From: Lysobacterales bacterium
GTDB lineage: Bacteria > Pseudomonadota > Gammaproteobacteria > Xanthomonadales > Xanthomonadaceae
Assembly: GCA_014946745.1 (NCBI GenBank)
Contig: JADCRD010000002.1
Location: 372,001 to 436,000 of the forward strand
DNA: 64,000 nt
Direction of reading: 5' to 3'
Below, in pieces: positions 1 through 11,035 of the stretch (the first letter of the stretch is position 1; every line of letters starts with the position of its first letter). A model generated the notes under the pieces. It saw only the letters and a list, made by a program, of their open reading frames with translations, had not been told where the DNA came from and did not search any database. Position numbers and translations under genes: made by a program.

Positions 1-680
1 TAGCCGCTGCGACCGTCCGGCTCGGTGCCTTCAGCGGCGCGGTGCTCGACGATGCCCAAGGTACCGCCGTCGCGCAGCACGTCGTAGAAGCCCTTGAAGT
101 AGGCCGGCGCCGCGCCCGAGGGCATCCAGTTGTGGACGTTGCGGAAGGTCAGCACGGTGTCGACCGAGCCGGGCGCACCGAACACCGGATTGGCTGGATC
201 GAACTGCAGCACCTCGGCCTTGCCATAGACCTCGGCGTTGCCGGCCAGCTTTTCCTGGAAGCTCTTCAGCGCATTGCCGTAGTACTCGGCAGCACGCTCG
301 TTGGCGGCCTTGGCCGGATCGACCACGGCGGCGATGTAGCGGCCACCGTCACGCAGCAGCGGCGCCAGGATCTCGGTGTACCAGCCGCCGCCCGGGGTGA
401 TTTCAAGCACCACTTCGGTCGGCTCGACGCCGAAGAAACCCAGCGTCGGCACGGGGTTGCGGAAGGCGTCGCGGACGACGTTCTCGGGCGTGCGCCAGGC
501 GCCGGCAACGGCTTGTTCGATCGGCGACTTCACCGGCTCGACAGGGGCCGGCGCAGGCGCCGGGGCCGGAGCCGGTTCAGCGGGCTTGGCAGCTTCGGTG
601 GGCGGCGCAGGCGGAGCCTCGGACTGCGAGCAGGCGGCGAGCGACAGCACGATCAACAGCGGCAGGGTTTTCTTGAGCAT
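1..680 (-). CDS. Lipoprotein with class I SAM-methyltransferase-like domain (3' part cut off)
   Basis: The gene runs off the left edge; the first 226 codons are visible. The start at 680 gives a short lipoprotein signal, LPLLIVLSLAAC, with the lipidated Cys at residue 17. An Ala/Pro-rich linker follows (about residues 18-50). The rest resembles the predicted methyltransferase family COG4798: a motif-I-like glycine loop EITPGGGWYTEILAPLL, then a conserved stretch with FRNVHNWM. Known members of this family are secreted or lipid-anchored, which is odd because S-adenosylmethionine is a cytoplasmic cofactor. I see no partner gene; the next gene on this strand ends 237 bp upstream. The family call is good. 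The reaction and the substrate are unknown. Confidence 0.8.
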   Translation of the reverse strand, partial: MLKKTLPLLIVLSLAACSQSEAPPAPPTEAAKPAEPAPAPAPAPAPVEPVKSPIEQAVAGAWRTPENVVRDAFRNPVPTLGFFGVEPTEVVLEITPGGGWYTEILAPLLRDGGRYIAAVVDPAKAANERAAEYYGNALKSFQEKLAGNAEVYGKAEVLQFDPANPVFGAPGSVDTVLTFRNVHNWMPSGAAPAYFKGFYDVLRDGGTLGIVEHRAAEGTEPDGRSG

Positions 681-860
681 GAAAGGACTCCTCGCGGGGT
701 CTACAGGGTTCTGGCGCCGCCGAGTCGGCGACGCGGCTGGAAACAGCGGGCCACGCTAGCACAGGGGCGTGAGGATGTAGAAAGGTCGGAAGGCGGATCG
801 TCAGGCAGGGCTCAGCTGCCTGTGCGCGCTCAATCCTGAGCCCGGGCCGAGGCAGCTAAG

Positions 861-904
861 CCCGACCGGCCGAAGCGCCGGGCCGCGCGCTTCGGCCGGT
901 CGGG
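861..904. terminator. Strong hairpin, probable terminator of the nuclease gene
   Basis: Perfect 18-bp inverted repeat (arms 861-878 and 887-904) with an 8-nt loop, 13 bp past the stop of the minus-strand nuclease gene. No U-rich run follows on either strand, so it could be a stabilising 3' hairpin rather than an intrinsic terminator. Confidence 0.5.
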
Positions 905-916
905 CCTTGGGCGGTC

Positions 917-2626
<1,710 letters not shown>

Positions 2627-2886
2627 GGGAACTCCAGGGTGTCGCAGGCCGCGGCATCCGGCCGCCGGCGCGCGCTCGGACACGAGCGGTTCCGCAGCAG
2701 GCGCCCGCCCTCCCCGGCGGCACCTCCCGCGGCGGGCGGCCACCGCGGCCGCCACATGCGCGCCGAAGGCTAGGCTCCGACGCAGCCGGCAGAGTCTGTG
2801 GCTTTCCTGTGACGCTGTGAAGTCGCTGACCTGGCCCCGGCGACTTCGCTGAGGCTGCGCGTAGGCGCCGACAGCGAAGCGCGCCG

Positions 2887-4635
2887 CTACACGCGGAGCC
2901 GTGCGGGATAGGGCGGCACGTCGGCCATCGCACCGGCACGGATGTCCTGCTGCAGAGCCAGCCACCAGCCGACGGTGAAGATCTCCCCGTGGGCCTCCAG
3001 CAGGGCTGCGCGCAGCTCGGGCGACAGGCCCAGGAACCGCGGGAACTGCTCCGGGAAGACGTCATTGTCATCGACGTGGTACCAGGCGCCAGCGTGCATT
3101 TCCTCGTCCTCATGACGCGCGCTCGGCAGGGCGCGGAAGCGGCACTCGGTGACGAAGCAGAGCTCGTCGTAGTCGTAGAAAATGGCCCGGCCCGCGCGGC
3201 TGATGCCGAAGTTCTTCAGCAGCAGATCGCCGGGAAAGATATTGCTGCGCGCGAGATCCTTGATCGCCTGGCCGTAGTCGACGATAGCGGCGATCGCGTG
3301 CGCGGGTTCGACCTCGCGCAGGTACAGGTTCAAGGGCCGCAGACGGCGCTCGATGTAGCAGTGCGAGAACACCAGATCTTCGCCGTCGGCCTGCACGGTC
3401 TCACGGCAGCCTTCGAGCAGTTCATCGAGCAGGGCCGGCGCGAACTGGCGGCGCGGAAAGCGCAGGTGGCGGAACAGCTGGGCATCGACCAGACGGCCGA
3501 CGCGGTCGTGGTGGAACACCAGCCGGTACTTCTCTTCGACCTCTGCGCGAGCCATGGTCTTCGGGTAGGCGAAGCGGTCGCGGATCAGCTTGAACACCAC
3601 CGTATAGCTGGGCAGGGTGAACACCGCCATCACCATGCCGCGCTCGCCGTCGGCGTGGACGAAGGCTTCGTCAGGATGGCGCTCCAGATGCGCGAACAGG
3701 TGCCGGTAGCGCTCGGTCTTGCCCTGTTTGGCGCGGCCGAGCACGGTGTAGAGCTCATCGACCGGCTTGTGCGGCAGCAGGGTGCGCAGGAACACGACCG
3801 CATCGCCGACGGTTTCCAGGTCGGCGTGGAAGTAGCTGCGGGTGTAGCCGAACAGCACCGCGACCTGGGCGCGCTCGGTGATCAGCGCATCCGCGCGCAG
3901 GCCGCGCTCGCCGTGCATCAGCGCGATCACGATCGGCGCGAAGCGGCTCTCGCCGTAGACGCGGCCGACGAGATAGGCGCGGCGTTCGCGATAAAACACG
4001 GTCTCCATCAGCTCCAGACCGCGCACGGCCGGGGCGTCCCAGTCGGCCAGCTGCTGCTCGATGCGTTCGGCCAGCGTGCGCGCGCAGGCCTGCGGATCGG
4101 CGTAGGGCACGGCGAAGGGATAGTCGGCCAGCACGCGCGCGAAGACCGGGGCAAGCTCCCCCGCCACCGCATAGCTGCGGCGCGCCACCGGGTGGGTGAT
4201 GCGGTCGGTGGGTGCGATCGACAGGGCCACAAACTCGATCGCGGCGTCAACGCCACGGGTGGCGAAGAAGCGCCGGGTCAGGGTGTTGAAGAAGGTCTTG
4301 TACAGCTCCTGGTCGAGCAGGCCGTCGACCAGCTCGGCGTAGCGCGCGTGGATGCGCGCCCACAGCGCCTTGTCCTGCGACTGCCCTTCGAGCTGGGCCG
4401 AGAGCCGCGCACCTGCAGCGGCCACGCAGCGGTCGTACAGTTCGATGCGCTCGACCGCGTCGGAGCGCGCGCCCAGCCAATCGCGCTGCTCGAAGCGTCG
4501 GCGCGCGCGCTGGGTGATCGCGCGGAAGTGGCCGTTGTAGCCTTCGAAGGCATCGCGAATCGAAGTCGCCGCCAGTTCGACGCGGGCTTCCTCTGCGCTG
4601 CGCTGCGGGTTGTGATCCGGGGACAGCTCAGCCAT
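2887..4635 (-). CDS. aceK: Isocitrate dehydrogenase kinase/phosphatase
   Basis: AceK reversibly phosphorylates isocitrate dehydrogenase and so sets the split between the TCA cycle and the glyoxylate shunt. The 582 residues from the ATG at 4635 match the usual length (about 580). GGAG lies 5 nt upstream, which favours this start over an ATG ten codons earlier. Visible family signatures are the nucleotide-binding segment [14 protein letters not shown] and the metal-binding region [12 protein letters not shown]...[12 protein letters not shown], close to the E. coli DYDE motif. The gene stands alone, without aceB or aceA, unlike the E. coli aceBAK operon. The substrate gene icd lies about 3.3 kb away on the same strand and keeps the phosphorylatable serine motif. 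Confidence 0.95.
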   Translation of the reverse strand: MAELSPDHNPQRSAEEARVELAATSIRDAFEGYNGHFRAITQRARRRFEQRDWLGARSDAVERIELYDRCVAAAGARLSAQLEGQSQDKALWARIHARYAELVDGLLDQELYKTFFNTLTRRFFATRGVDAAIEFVALSIAPTDRITHPVARRSYAVAGELAPVFARVLADYPFAVPYADPQACARTLAERIEQQLADWDAPAVRGLELMETVFYRERRAYLVGRVYGESRFAPIVIALMHGERGLRADALITERAQVAVLFGYTRSYFHADLETVGDAVVFLRTLLPHKPVDELYTVLGRAKQGKTERYRHLFAHLERHPDEAFVHADGERGMVMAVFTLPSYTVVFKLIRDRFAYPKTMARAEVEEKYRLVFHHDRVGRLVDAQLFRHLRFPRRQFAPALLDELLEGCRETVQADGEDLVFSHCYIERRLRPLNLYLREVEPAHAIAAIVDYGQAIKDLARSNIFPGDLLLKNFGISRAGRAIFYDYDELCFVTECRFRALPSARHEDEEMHAGAWYHVDDNDVFPEQFPRFLGLSPELRAALLEAHGEIFTVGWWLALQQDIRAGAMADVPPYPARLRV

Positions 4636-4711
4636 GAAGGCTCCATTGGAGGGGAAGGGACGCACGCCGCCGATCTTCGCGGCAGACGGCAGCCGACATG
4701 GTCATCCAGAC

Positions 4712-4737
4712 CCTGACAGCCTGGCCGGGCTGTCAGG
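4712..4737. repeat. 10-bp inverted repeat in the aceK leader region
   Basis: Arms CCTGACAGCC (4712-4721) and GGCTGTCAGG (4728-4737) with a 6-nt loop, 77 bp upstream of the aceK start. It could be a protein-binding palindrome or a leader hairpin of aceK. No T-run follows on the minus strand, so an attenuator is not supported. Confidence 0.4.
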
Positions 4738-4801
4738 ATCACCCTGACCTTGAATGCGAAGTGTCCGCAAAAATTCTTCACCCACCCTGTCGATAATGAC
4801 A

Positions 4802-4925
4802 GTGCGCCCGCGTTGTCATGCGAGGCGCTCCGGACCGGCTCTCCGACCTCCCCCACGGCCCCGGTCCCATGCTCTCCCCGAAGCACACAGCCGGATCGCA
4901 GGATGCGATTCGGCTGTTTCGTTTT
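4802..4925 (+). ncRNA. Candidate small RNA with C-rich loops and intrinsic terminator
   Basis: A stretch of about 124 nt in the aceK/phospholipase intergenic space, with no credible ORF. It starts just after a -10-like GATAAT (4792-4797); no clear -35 is seen. Three hairpins can be drawn: SL1 (stem GCGCC 4804-4808 with GGCGC 4824-4828), SL2 (GGACCGG 4832-4838 with CCGGTCC 4861-4867, inner CCG/CGG closing a loop containing CCTCCCCC), and SL3 (TGCT/AGCA 4870-4885, loop CTCCCCGA). A 13-bp terminator stem (4888-4900 with 4904-4916) is followed by TTTCGTTTT. Repeated C-rich loops that could pair with Shine-Dalgarno sequences are the hallmark of trans-acting RNAs such as Xanthomonas sX13. Homology to sX13 itself is not established here. 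Confidence 0.5.
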
Positions 4926-5090
4926 CGGGGTGCCGAAAGGTCTTCGCGCACCTGACGGTCCGCTCTCAAGTCCGCGCAGGCCCTGCCGTTATCGATCCCG
5001 AGCCGCACAGCGGCCCGCACCGGCCCCGGTGCGGCGGGTCATGGGTTGCCGCCTTGCTCCGCCGCACCGGGGTCACTTTGCGTCAAGCCA

Positions 5091-5771
5091 TCACCCATGT
5101 CGCGACCACAGGCGCTCGAACTCCGCGCGGTAGTCCGCGACCAGCGGCGCATGCTCGATCACCAGCAGGTTCTCCTCGTTCGAGCTGCTGGCGCTGCGCG
5201 TCCAGTTGAAGCTGCCGTTCAACAGCACTCGCGCGTCGAAAATCGCGAACTTGTGGTGCATGTGGAACTCGCTGCGGTCAACCCGCACCGGCAGCCCCTG
5301 ATCCCGCAGCCAGGCCACATCGCTGCCGGCGTCGAAGGCCTTGTCGTTGTCGGTGAGCAGGCGCACGGCGATCCCGCGGCGATGGCAGGCCAGCAGCGCC
5401 TCGGCGAGCACATCATCCGCGAGGGTGAAGACGCAGACGTCGATCTGCGCGCGCGCTGCGCGGCACAGCGACAGGATCTTCTGCCGGCAACTTTCGCCCG
5501 GGCTGAAATGCGCGCTGGCCGGCTCGCGTGCGGCCTGCGCTTTCAGGTCCAGGGTCTTCACCACCTGTTCCAGCCACTTCAGCGCCGGCTGCGCCTGGGC
5601 CGGGTCGACGACCAGCTCGCGCACCAGGGCGAACGCGCGATTGCGCAGGTAGCGGACCGCGTCCGCCGACAGCGACTGGCCCAGCTCGCGCAGCTCGTCG
5701 CGCTCGTCGACGCTCAGGCTGAGATCCGCAAGGCTGTCGCGCAGGGTCTGGTCGAGCTGCTTGAAGTCCAT
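5091..5771 (-). CDS. Phospholipase D-like nuclease/hydrolase
   Basis: 226 residues from the ATG at 5771, which has AGGAG about 8 nt upstream; an upstream in-frame extension has no support. The N-terminal ~85 residues are helical (QLDQTLRDSLADLSLS...). A single C-terminal PLD domain follows (about 95-226) with one HxKx4D motif, HHKFAIFD, then the typical LLNGSFNWT and NEEN. One HKD per chain implies a homodimer, as in Nuc nuclease and mitochondrial cardiolipin hydrolase. There is no signal peptide, so it acts in the cytoplasm. The substrate (nucleic acid or phospholipid) cannot be told from sequence. The gene is divergent from the HD-domain gene, with a 130-bp spacer. Confidence 0.82.
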   Translation of the reverse strand: MDFKQLDQTLRDSLADLSLSVDERDELRELGQSLSADAVRYLRNRAFALVRELVVDPAQAQPALKWLEQVVKTLDLKAQAAREPASAHFSPGESCRQKILSLCRAARAQIDVCVFTLADDVLAEALLACHRRGIAVRLLTDNDKAFDAGSDVAWLRDQGLPVRVDRSEFHMHHKFAIFDARVLLNGSFNWTRSASSSNEENLLVIEHAPLVADYRAEFERLWSRHG

Positions 5772-5901
5772 GCGCGGGCTCCTGGGGTGGGCCTGCATGA
5801 TCGGTCGAGCGGCCCAGGACGTCGAGCGCCCGCAGGGCTTGCCGCGGCCACTTCGATTCGCCAGCCTGCTGCGCATCCGCCCCGTCCCTGCGAACCCGCC
5901 G

Positions 5902-6519
5902 ATGACGCCGCACCCGATCGACCTCGAATTCCGGCTGGCCTGGCACGCAGTCGGCGCACAGGATGGCGCCGACACCTGCCTCGCTGCCCTGCGACGCGCC
6001 TGGCGCGAGCCGCAGCGGCACTACCACAGCCTGCAGCATCTGTCGGAATGCCTGGACCTGCTGCGCGCGCACCGCGAACTGGCCGAGCGGCCGGACGAAC
6101 TTGTGCTGGCGCTGTGGTTTCACGATGCCATCTACGACCCGCGCGCCAAGGACAACGAGCAGCGCAGCGCCGACTGGGCGACGCAAGCGCTCAGCGAGGC
6201 CGGCGCCGATCCCGCAGCGACAGCGCGCATCCACGCCCTGATCCTCGACACCGCGCATGCCGCCGAACCCGCGCCGGGTGACCCCAGCCTGCTGGTCGAC
6301 ATCGACCTCGCCATCCTCGGCGCAGCCCCCGAACGCTTCGCCGAGTACGAGCAGCAAGTGCGCGCCGAGTACGCCTGGGTGCCGGGCTTCCTCTTCCGCT
6401 ACAAGCGCCGGCAGCTGCTGCGCGAATTCGCTAGGCGCGAGCCGCTGTACCGTACGCCGGCCCTGCGCGAGCGACTGCAGGCCCAGGCGCGGATCAACCT
6501 GGCGGACGCCATCGGCTGA
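5902..6519 (+). CDS. HD-domain predicted metal-dependent hydrolase (COG4339)
   Basis: 205 residues from the ATG at 5902. The metal ligands of the HD fold are visible: HYHSLQHLSE near residues 34-43, LWFHDAIYDP near 68-77, then a conserved ILDTAHAA and LVDIDLAILG. The family (COG4339) is widespread and uncharacterised; a phosphohydrolase role is inferred only from the HD fold. There are no membrane segments. The gene is transcribed toward the minus-strand membrane protein and the two stops are 14 bp apart, so it is a single-gene unit. Confidence 0.8.
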   Translation: MTPHPIDLEFRLAWHAVGAQDGADTCLAALRRAWREPQRHYHSLQHLSECLDLLRAHRELAERPDELVLALWFHDAIYDPRAKDNEQRSADWATQALSEAGADPAATARIHALILDTAHAAEPAPGDPSLLVDIDLAILGAAPERFAEYEQQVRAEYAWVPGFLFRYKRRQLLREFARREPLYRTPALRERLQAQARINLADAIG

Positions 6520-6533
6520 AGCGACAGCGCACG

Positions 6534-7220
6534 TTATCGCCGGAGACTGAAGCCCAGGGCGAAGCCCTCGCGCCGCCAGACCCAGGCCAGCAGCAGATAC
6601 CAGGCGGTCATCAGCGCGCCGATATGCCACTCCAGCAGGTTCTCCATGCGGTCCTTGAGCTCGGGGTCATCGAAGCCATTGGCCACGGCCGTGTAGCCCA
6701 GACCCAGCGCCAGCATCACCAGCGAGATCGCCAGCCACACCGCGCCGACGGCATCCCATCGACCCAGCCAGCGATGCCAGTGCCGCACCACCACCAGCTG
6801 GGCCAGATAGACCGAGGCGAAGTAAAGCTGGGCACCGTAGCGCCGCAGGAAGCGATAGACCTCGCCCTCGGTGCCCAGAAAGGTGACATACACCGCCAGC
6901 GCCAGACCGGCGAAAGGCGCGAGCAGCCAGAGGCTGCGGCCCGCCCGCGCCTCGCCGGTGCTCTGCCGCAGCCAGACGATGGTCGCGAGCCAGTGCAGGG
7001 CGAGCAGCAGCGCCGAGGGCAGCATCAGCAGCCGGAACAGGTGATTGCCCAAGCCATGCCGCGCCGCCCGGCTGATCGAGGTGCAACCCTCGAAGTAAGG
7101 CACGCAGGCGGGCACATGCCCGGCCTCGATCGACAGCGCGTAGGCGAGGTGGGCGGCGGCGACGGGCACCAGGGCCACAGCGAGTGGGAGGGGCCAGAGG
7201 GGGAGGGATTGGGACTGCAT
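6534..7220 (-). CDS. Integral membrane protein of unknown function
   Basis: 228 residues from the ATG at 7220. About six hydrophobic segments are visible, including PLAVALVPVAAAHLAYAL, LMLPSALLLALHWLATIVWL, LLAPFAGLALAVYVTFLG and a C-terminal TAWYLLLAWVW. A luminal loop with CVPYFEGCTSISRAARHG after the first helix carries two cysteines. The layout recalls Frag1/DRAM/Sfk1-like or DUF998-like proteins, but I cannot assign a family with confidence. It is divergent from the toxin-antitoxin operon across 62 bp. Confidence 0.75.
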   Translation of the reverse strand: MQSQSLPLWPLPLAVALVPVAAAHLAYALSIEAGHVPACVPYFEGCTSISRAARHGLGNHLFRLLMLPSALLLALHWLATIVWLRQSTGEARAGRSLWLLAPFAGLALAVYVTFLGTEGEVYRFLRRYGAQLYFASVYLAQLVVVRHWHRWLGRWDAVGAVWLAISLVMLALGLGYTAVANGFDDPELKDRMENLLEWHIGALMTAWYLLLAWVWRREGFALGFSLRR

Positions 7221-7239
7221 TCGGATCTGTCTCACTGAG

Positions 7240-7267
7240 GTGCGCCATTGACGCACGTGCGCCATTG
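7240..7267. promoter_or_regulatory. Direct repeat at the toxin-antitoxin promoter, possible operator
   Basis: The 11-mer GTGCGCCATTG occurs at 7240-7250 and again at 7257-7267, a 17-bp period, just upstream of the toxin gene. The first copy is also half of a weak palindrome GTGCG...CGCAC (7240-7256). Toxin-antitoxin operons of this type are autoregulated through such repeats by the HTH antitoxin. The site also lies in front of the divergent membrane gene. Confidence 0.4.
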
Positions 7268-7282
7268 GCGTAGAACGCGCAC

Positions 7283-7597
7283 ATGATTTTCATCGAAACC
7301 AGCGCGTTCACTCGTCGCGTGAAGGAACTGCTGAACGACGATGAGTACGCCCGATTCCAGACAGAGCTTGCGTGCAACCCCAGCGCAGGCGCCGTTATCG
7401 AGGGCACAGGAGGCCTTCGCAAAGTGAGAGTGGCCCTGGCAGGCGGCGGAAAGCGAGGAGGAGCACGGGTGATCTATTACCACTTGGACGCTGCTGCCCA
7501 AATTCGCCTTCTGCTGATTTATTCGAAGAGCGAATCTGACGATCTGACAGCGGCTCAGAAAGCTGCGCTCAAGCGCCTCATCGAGGAGTGGAAGTAA
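7283..7597 (+). CDS. RelE/HigB-like toxin of a type II toxin-antitoxin pair
   Basis: 104 residues, ATG at 7283. The sequence fits the RelE/ParE superfamily, HigB-2 branch: FIETSAFTRRVKELLNDDEYARFQ at the start, then GTGGLRKVRVALAGGGKRGGARVIYYH, where the basic residues line the RNase site of characterised relatives, and a C-terminal LLLIYSKSESDDLTAAQKAAL. Such toxins cleave mRNA at the ribosome. The stop overlaps the antitoxin start by one base (TAATG), which couples their translation. The toxin-first order is as in higBA. Base composition is visibly less GC-rich than the flanks, suggesting horizontal acquisition. Confidence 0.85.
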   Translation: MIFIETSAFTRRVKELLNDDEYARFQTELACNPSAGAVIEGTGGLRKVRVALAGGGKRGGARVIYYHLDAAAQIRLLLIYSKSESDDLTAAQKAALKRLIEEWK

Positions 7598-7884
7598 TGG
7601 ACGAGAAACTCTTTTCGGAACTACTTGAAAGCGTAACCGAGATGGGAGAGATCACTCGGGGGGAACGCGCGCCATCGCGGGAGTTCACAGTCACGGCTGT
7701 CAACGTCAAGAGAATTCGGGTGGCGACCGGCTTGTCACAGGCCAAGTTCGCACGTGTGGTTGCGGTTCCGTTAGGCACACTCAGAAACTGGGAGCAGGGT
7801 CGCCGCGAACCCACAGGTCCAGCCAAGGTTCTGCTTAAGGCGCTGGAAAGGGATCCGCAATCCGTGCTCGAAGCGATCTCTTGA
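7597..7884 (+). CDS. HigA/NadS-like HTH antitoxin
   Basis: 95 residues from the ATG at 7597, preceded by GAGGAG inside the toxin gene. The N-terminal ~40 residues (DEKLFSELLESVTEMGEITRG...) should bind the toxin. The C-terminal XRE-type helix-turn-helix (about 45-80, VKRIRVATGLSQAKFARVV...GTLRNWEQGRR) should bind the operon promoter, making the pair self-repressing. The protein resembles the NadS branch of antitoxins, which sit downstream of RelE-like toxins. A GTG three codons upstream is less likely because the ATG overlaps the toxin stop. Confidence 0.87.
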   Translation: MDEKLFSELLESVTEMGEITRGERAPSREFTVTAVNVKRIRVATGLSQAKFARVVAVPLGTLRNWEQGRREPTGPAKVLLKALERDPQSVLEAIS

Positions 7885-7891
7885 ACCCCTT

Positions 7892-7927
7892 AACGCACAA
7901 GGCCGCCCAACGGCGGCCTTGTGCGTT
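7892..7927. terminator. Bidirectional terminator between antitoxin and icd
   Basis: Perfect 16-bp inverted repeat (7892-7907 and 7912-7927) with a 4-nt CAAC loop, lying between two convergent stop codons (7884 and 7948). The position and symmetry suit both transcripts; only short A/T flanks are present. Confidence 0.75.
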
Positions 7928-7947
7928 CAACCCATCGCAGCGATCGC

Positions 7948-9246
<1,299 letters not shown>

Positions 9247-9419
9247 GGGGATCCTCCCGGTTGCGGCCGCCGTCGCGATGGACGGGGCCTTTGGATGAAA
9301 GGGTTGTCTGCGGGATGCAGGGTGCGCGCAGCCTGGGCGCCGCGCGGCGCAGCACGCCATTGTCGCCTGCAGGAACGTGAGCGTGAAGTGCGACCTTCGG
9401 CAGGCGCGGTGCGGGCCGC

Positions 9420-10148
9420 TCAGCCGCGCGGTCGGCGCGCCGTCACCTCGGGGCCCATGCGCGCGAGATCGATGCCACCGACCTCGTAGCGGAGGCTCTG
9501 CTTGCCGCCGCGGATGGGCACCTCGATCTCGATCCAGCGCGCGGACTTCAGCGCCTCGAAGAATCGGCGGTCCTCCTCGATGAACATGGCCGGCACGGGC
9601 GCGCCCTCGGGCTGGCTGGCTTCGAAGCGCACCGGATTGGCGTCGTCGATCTTGAGGTTGATGTTGCAGCGCGCGCCGCAGGCGATGCGGCCGCCGGGCA
9701 GCAGGATGTAGACGTTCTGGCCCCACTCAGGGTGCCGGCGCAGCACCAGCTGAGGGCGCTCCTCGCGCGGCAGCTTGAGACTGTCGGCTTCGTACATGAA
9801 GGCCGTGTAGGTGGTGCCCTTGACCTCACCGACCGCGTGGTAGACCCACAGATTGGCCAAGCGGGTTCGCTCGCGATCGGCCGCGGCCAAGGCTTCGATC
9901 TCGGCCATCGCGGCCTGCACCTTGGCCGCAGCCTCGGTGCCGGGGTACTTGGCGAGGATGTCCTCGGCATAGGCACGGGCGAGCTGACCGCGGCCTTCGG
10001 CGCGCGCCTGATCGAACAGGACGATCGCCTCGTTGGCGGCAGCGCTGTTGAGGGTGGGGCCGCTGGGCGGCGGCGGCGGCGGCTCGGAGCACGCCGCCAA
10101 AGCCAGACACAGGGCGAGGCTGCCGCTCAACTTCAGTGGGGTGTGCAT
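9420..10148 (-). CDS. Putative lipoprotein of unknown function
   Basis: 242 residues from the ATG at 10148. A lipoprotein signal is clear: [16 protein letters not shown], followed by a run of six prolines. Residues about 30-85 look helical and TPR-like ([36 protein letters not shown]). The C-terminal half is beta-rich with two cysteines ([18 protein letters not shown]) and includes [13 protein letters not shown] do not recognise the family. It is likely anchored in the outer or inner membrane, facing the periplasm. It sits 173 bp upstream of icd and 59 bp downstream of the oxygenase gene, on the same strand. Confidence 0.75.
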   Translation of the reverse strand: MHTPLKLSGSLALCLALAACSEPPPPPPSGPTLNSAAANEAIVLFDQARAEGRGQLARAYAEDILAKYPGTEAAAKVQAAMAEIEALAAADRERTRLANLWVYHAVGEVKGTTYTAFMYEADSLKLPREERPQLVLRRHPEWGQNVYILLPGGRIACGARCNINLKIDDANPVRFEASQPEGAPVPAMFIEEDRRFFEALKSARWIEIEVPIRGGKQSLRYEVGGIDLARMGPEVTARRPRG

Positions 10149-10207
10149 GCAGTGCTCCTTACGAGAGTCGGTGCGGCGCGGAAAGGGCATGGCGTGGCCT
10201 GCACGAT

Positions 10208-10927
10208 TCAGGCCGCTGCGGTGTCTGGGTAGAGCTGCTCAGCGCGACGGAACAGCACCCAGCTGGTGGCGATGTACTTGTCGCCGCCGCGCGGGCGGTT
10301 ACCGCGGTGGGTGTGGGTGAAGGCCGCAGGCGCGATCAGCAGGCTGCCGGTTTTCGGCTTGATCTTGCGGTCCTGGTAAAGGAACTCGGTTTCTCCCTCG
10401 TCGAAGCCATCGTTGAGATACACCGTCCACAGCAGGGTGCGGTGCAGGCTTTCGGCGCCGGGATCGCGCGGATACAGCTCGCAGTGCCAGTAGGGATAGC
10501 CGCCTTCGCCGGCGCGGTAGCGCTGCAGGTTGATCGCGCCGGGGCGGAACACCTGCTGGGCGACGGGCACCAGTTGACTCGCGTCCATGCGTTCGACGTC
10601 GCCGGCGTCGAGCCGACGCAGCTCACCGCTGTTCGGGTCCTGCATCTGCAGCATCAGCGGCGCGATCAGGGTGTGCGGGTAGCGGCGCAAGTAGGCCACG
10701 AGGCCATTCAGCATCGCCATGTTGAGGGCCTGTTCAACGTCCTGCCATTCGGGGTAGGCGGAGATGGTGACGTCGCTGCTGTGCTTCAGCTCCGGGTAAA
10801 CCCCGCCGCCCACGGCACCCGGCGCCAGCTGGCCACAGCGCTCGAAGCGCTGGATCAGCGCGGCGCACTGCTCCCGGCTGAGCGCGTTGTCGTAGACCTC
10901 GATGAAATCGTTATGGCTGTGGCTCAT
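10208..10927 (-). CDS. 2-oxoglutarate/Fe(II)-dependent oxygenase (prolyl hydroxylase-like)
   Basis: 239 residues from the ATG at 10927. The double-stranded beta-helix signatures are in the C-terminal half: an iron-binding pair in GGYPYWHCELYPRD (His-x-Glu in place of the commoner His-x-Asp), a conserved LLWTVYLNDGFDEGETEF, and a distal His in AAFTHTHRGNRP followed by Lys in GGDKYIATSW for the 2-oxoglutarate carboxylate. These features place it near the 2OG-FeII_Oxy_3 (P4H-like) family. The substrate is unknown. There is no signal peptide. It is divergent from bioC across 108 bp. Confidence 0.8.
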   Translation of the reverse strand: MSHSHNDFIEVYDNALSREQCAALIQRFERCGQLAPGAVGGGVYPELKHSSDVTISAYPEWQDVEQALNMAMLNGLVAYLRRYPHTLIAPLMLQMQDPNSGELRRLDAGDVERMDASQLVPVAQQVFRPGAINLQRYRAGEGGYPYWHCELYPRDPGAESLHRTLLWTVYLNDGFDEGETEFLYQDRKIKPKTGSLLIAPAAFTHTHRGNRPRGGDKYIATSWVLFRRAEQLYPDTAAA

Positions 10928-11035
10928 TGAGCGACCCGCTGGACGTGAGGACCCGGTGAGGGGCGATTCTACGCGCAGGCCGGGGGCCGCGACCGGGCCG
11001 CGGATGACCCGCGCTGGCGTACACTGCGCGCCCTC

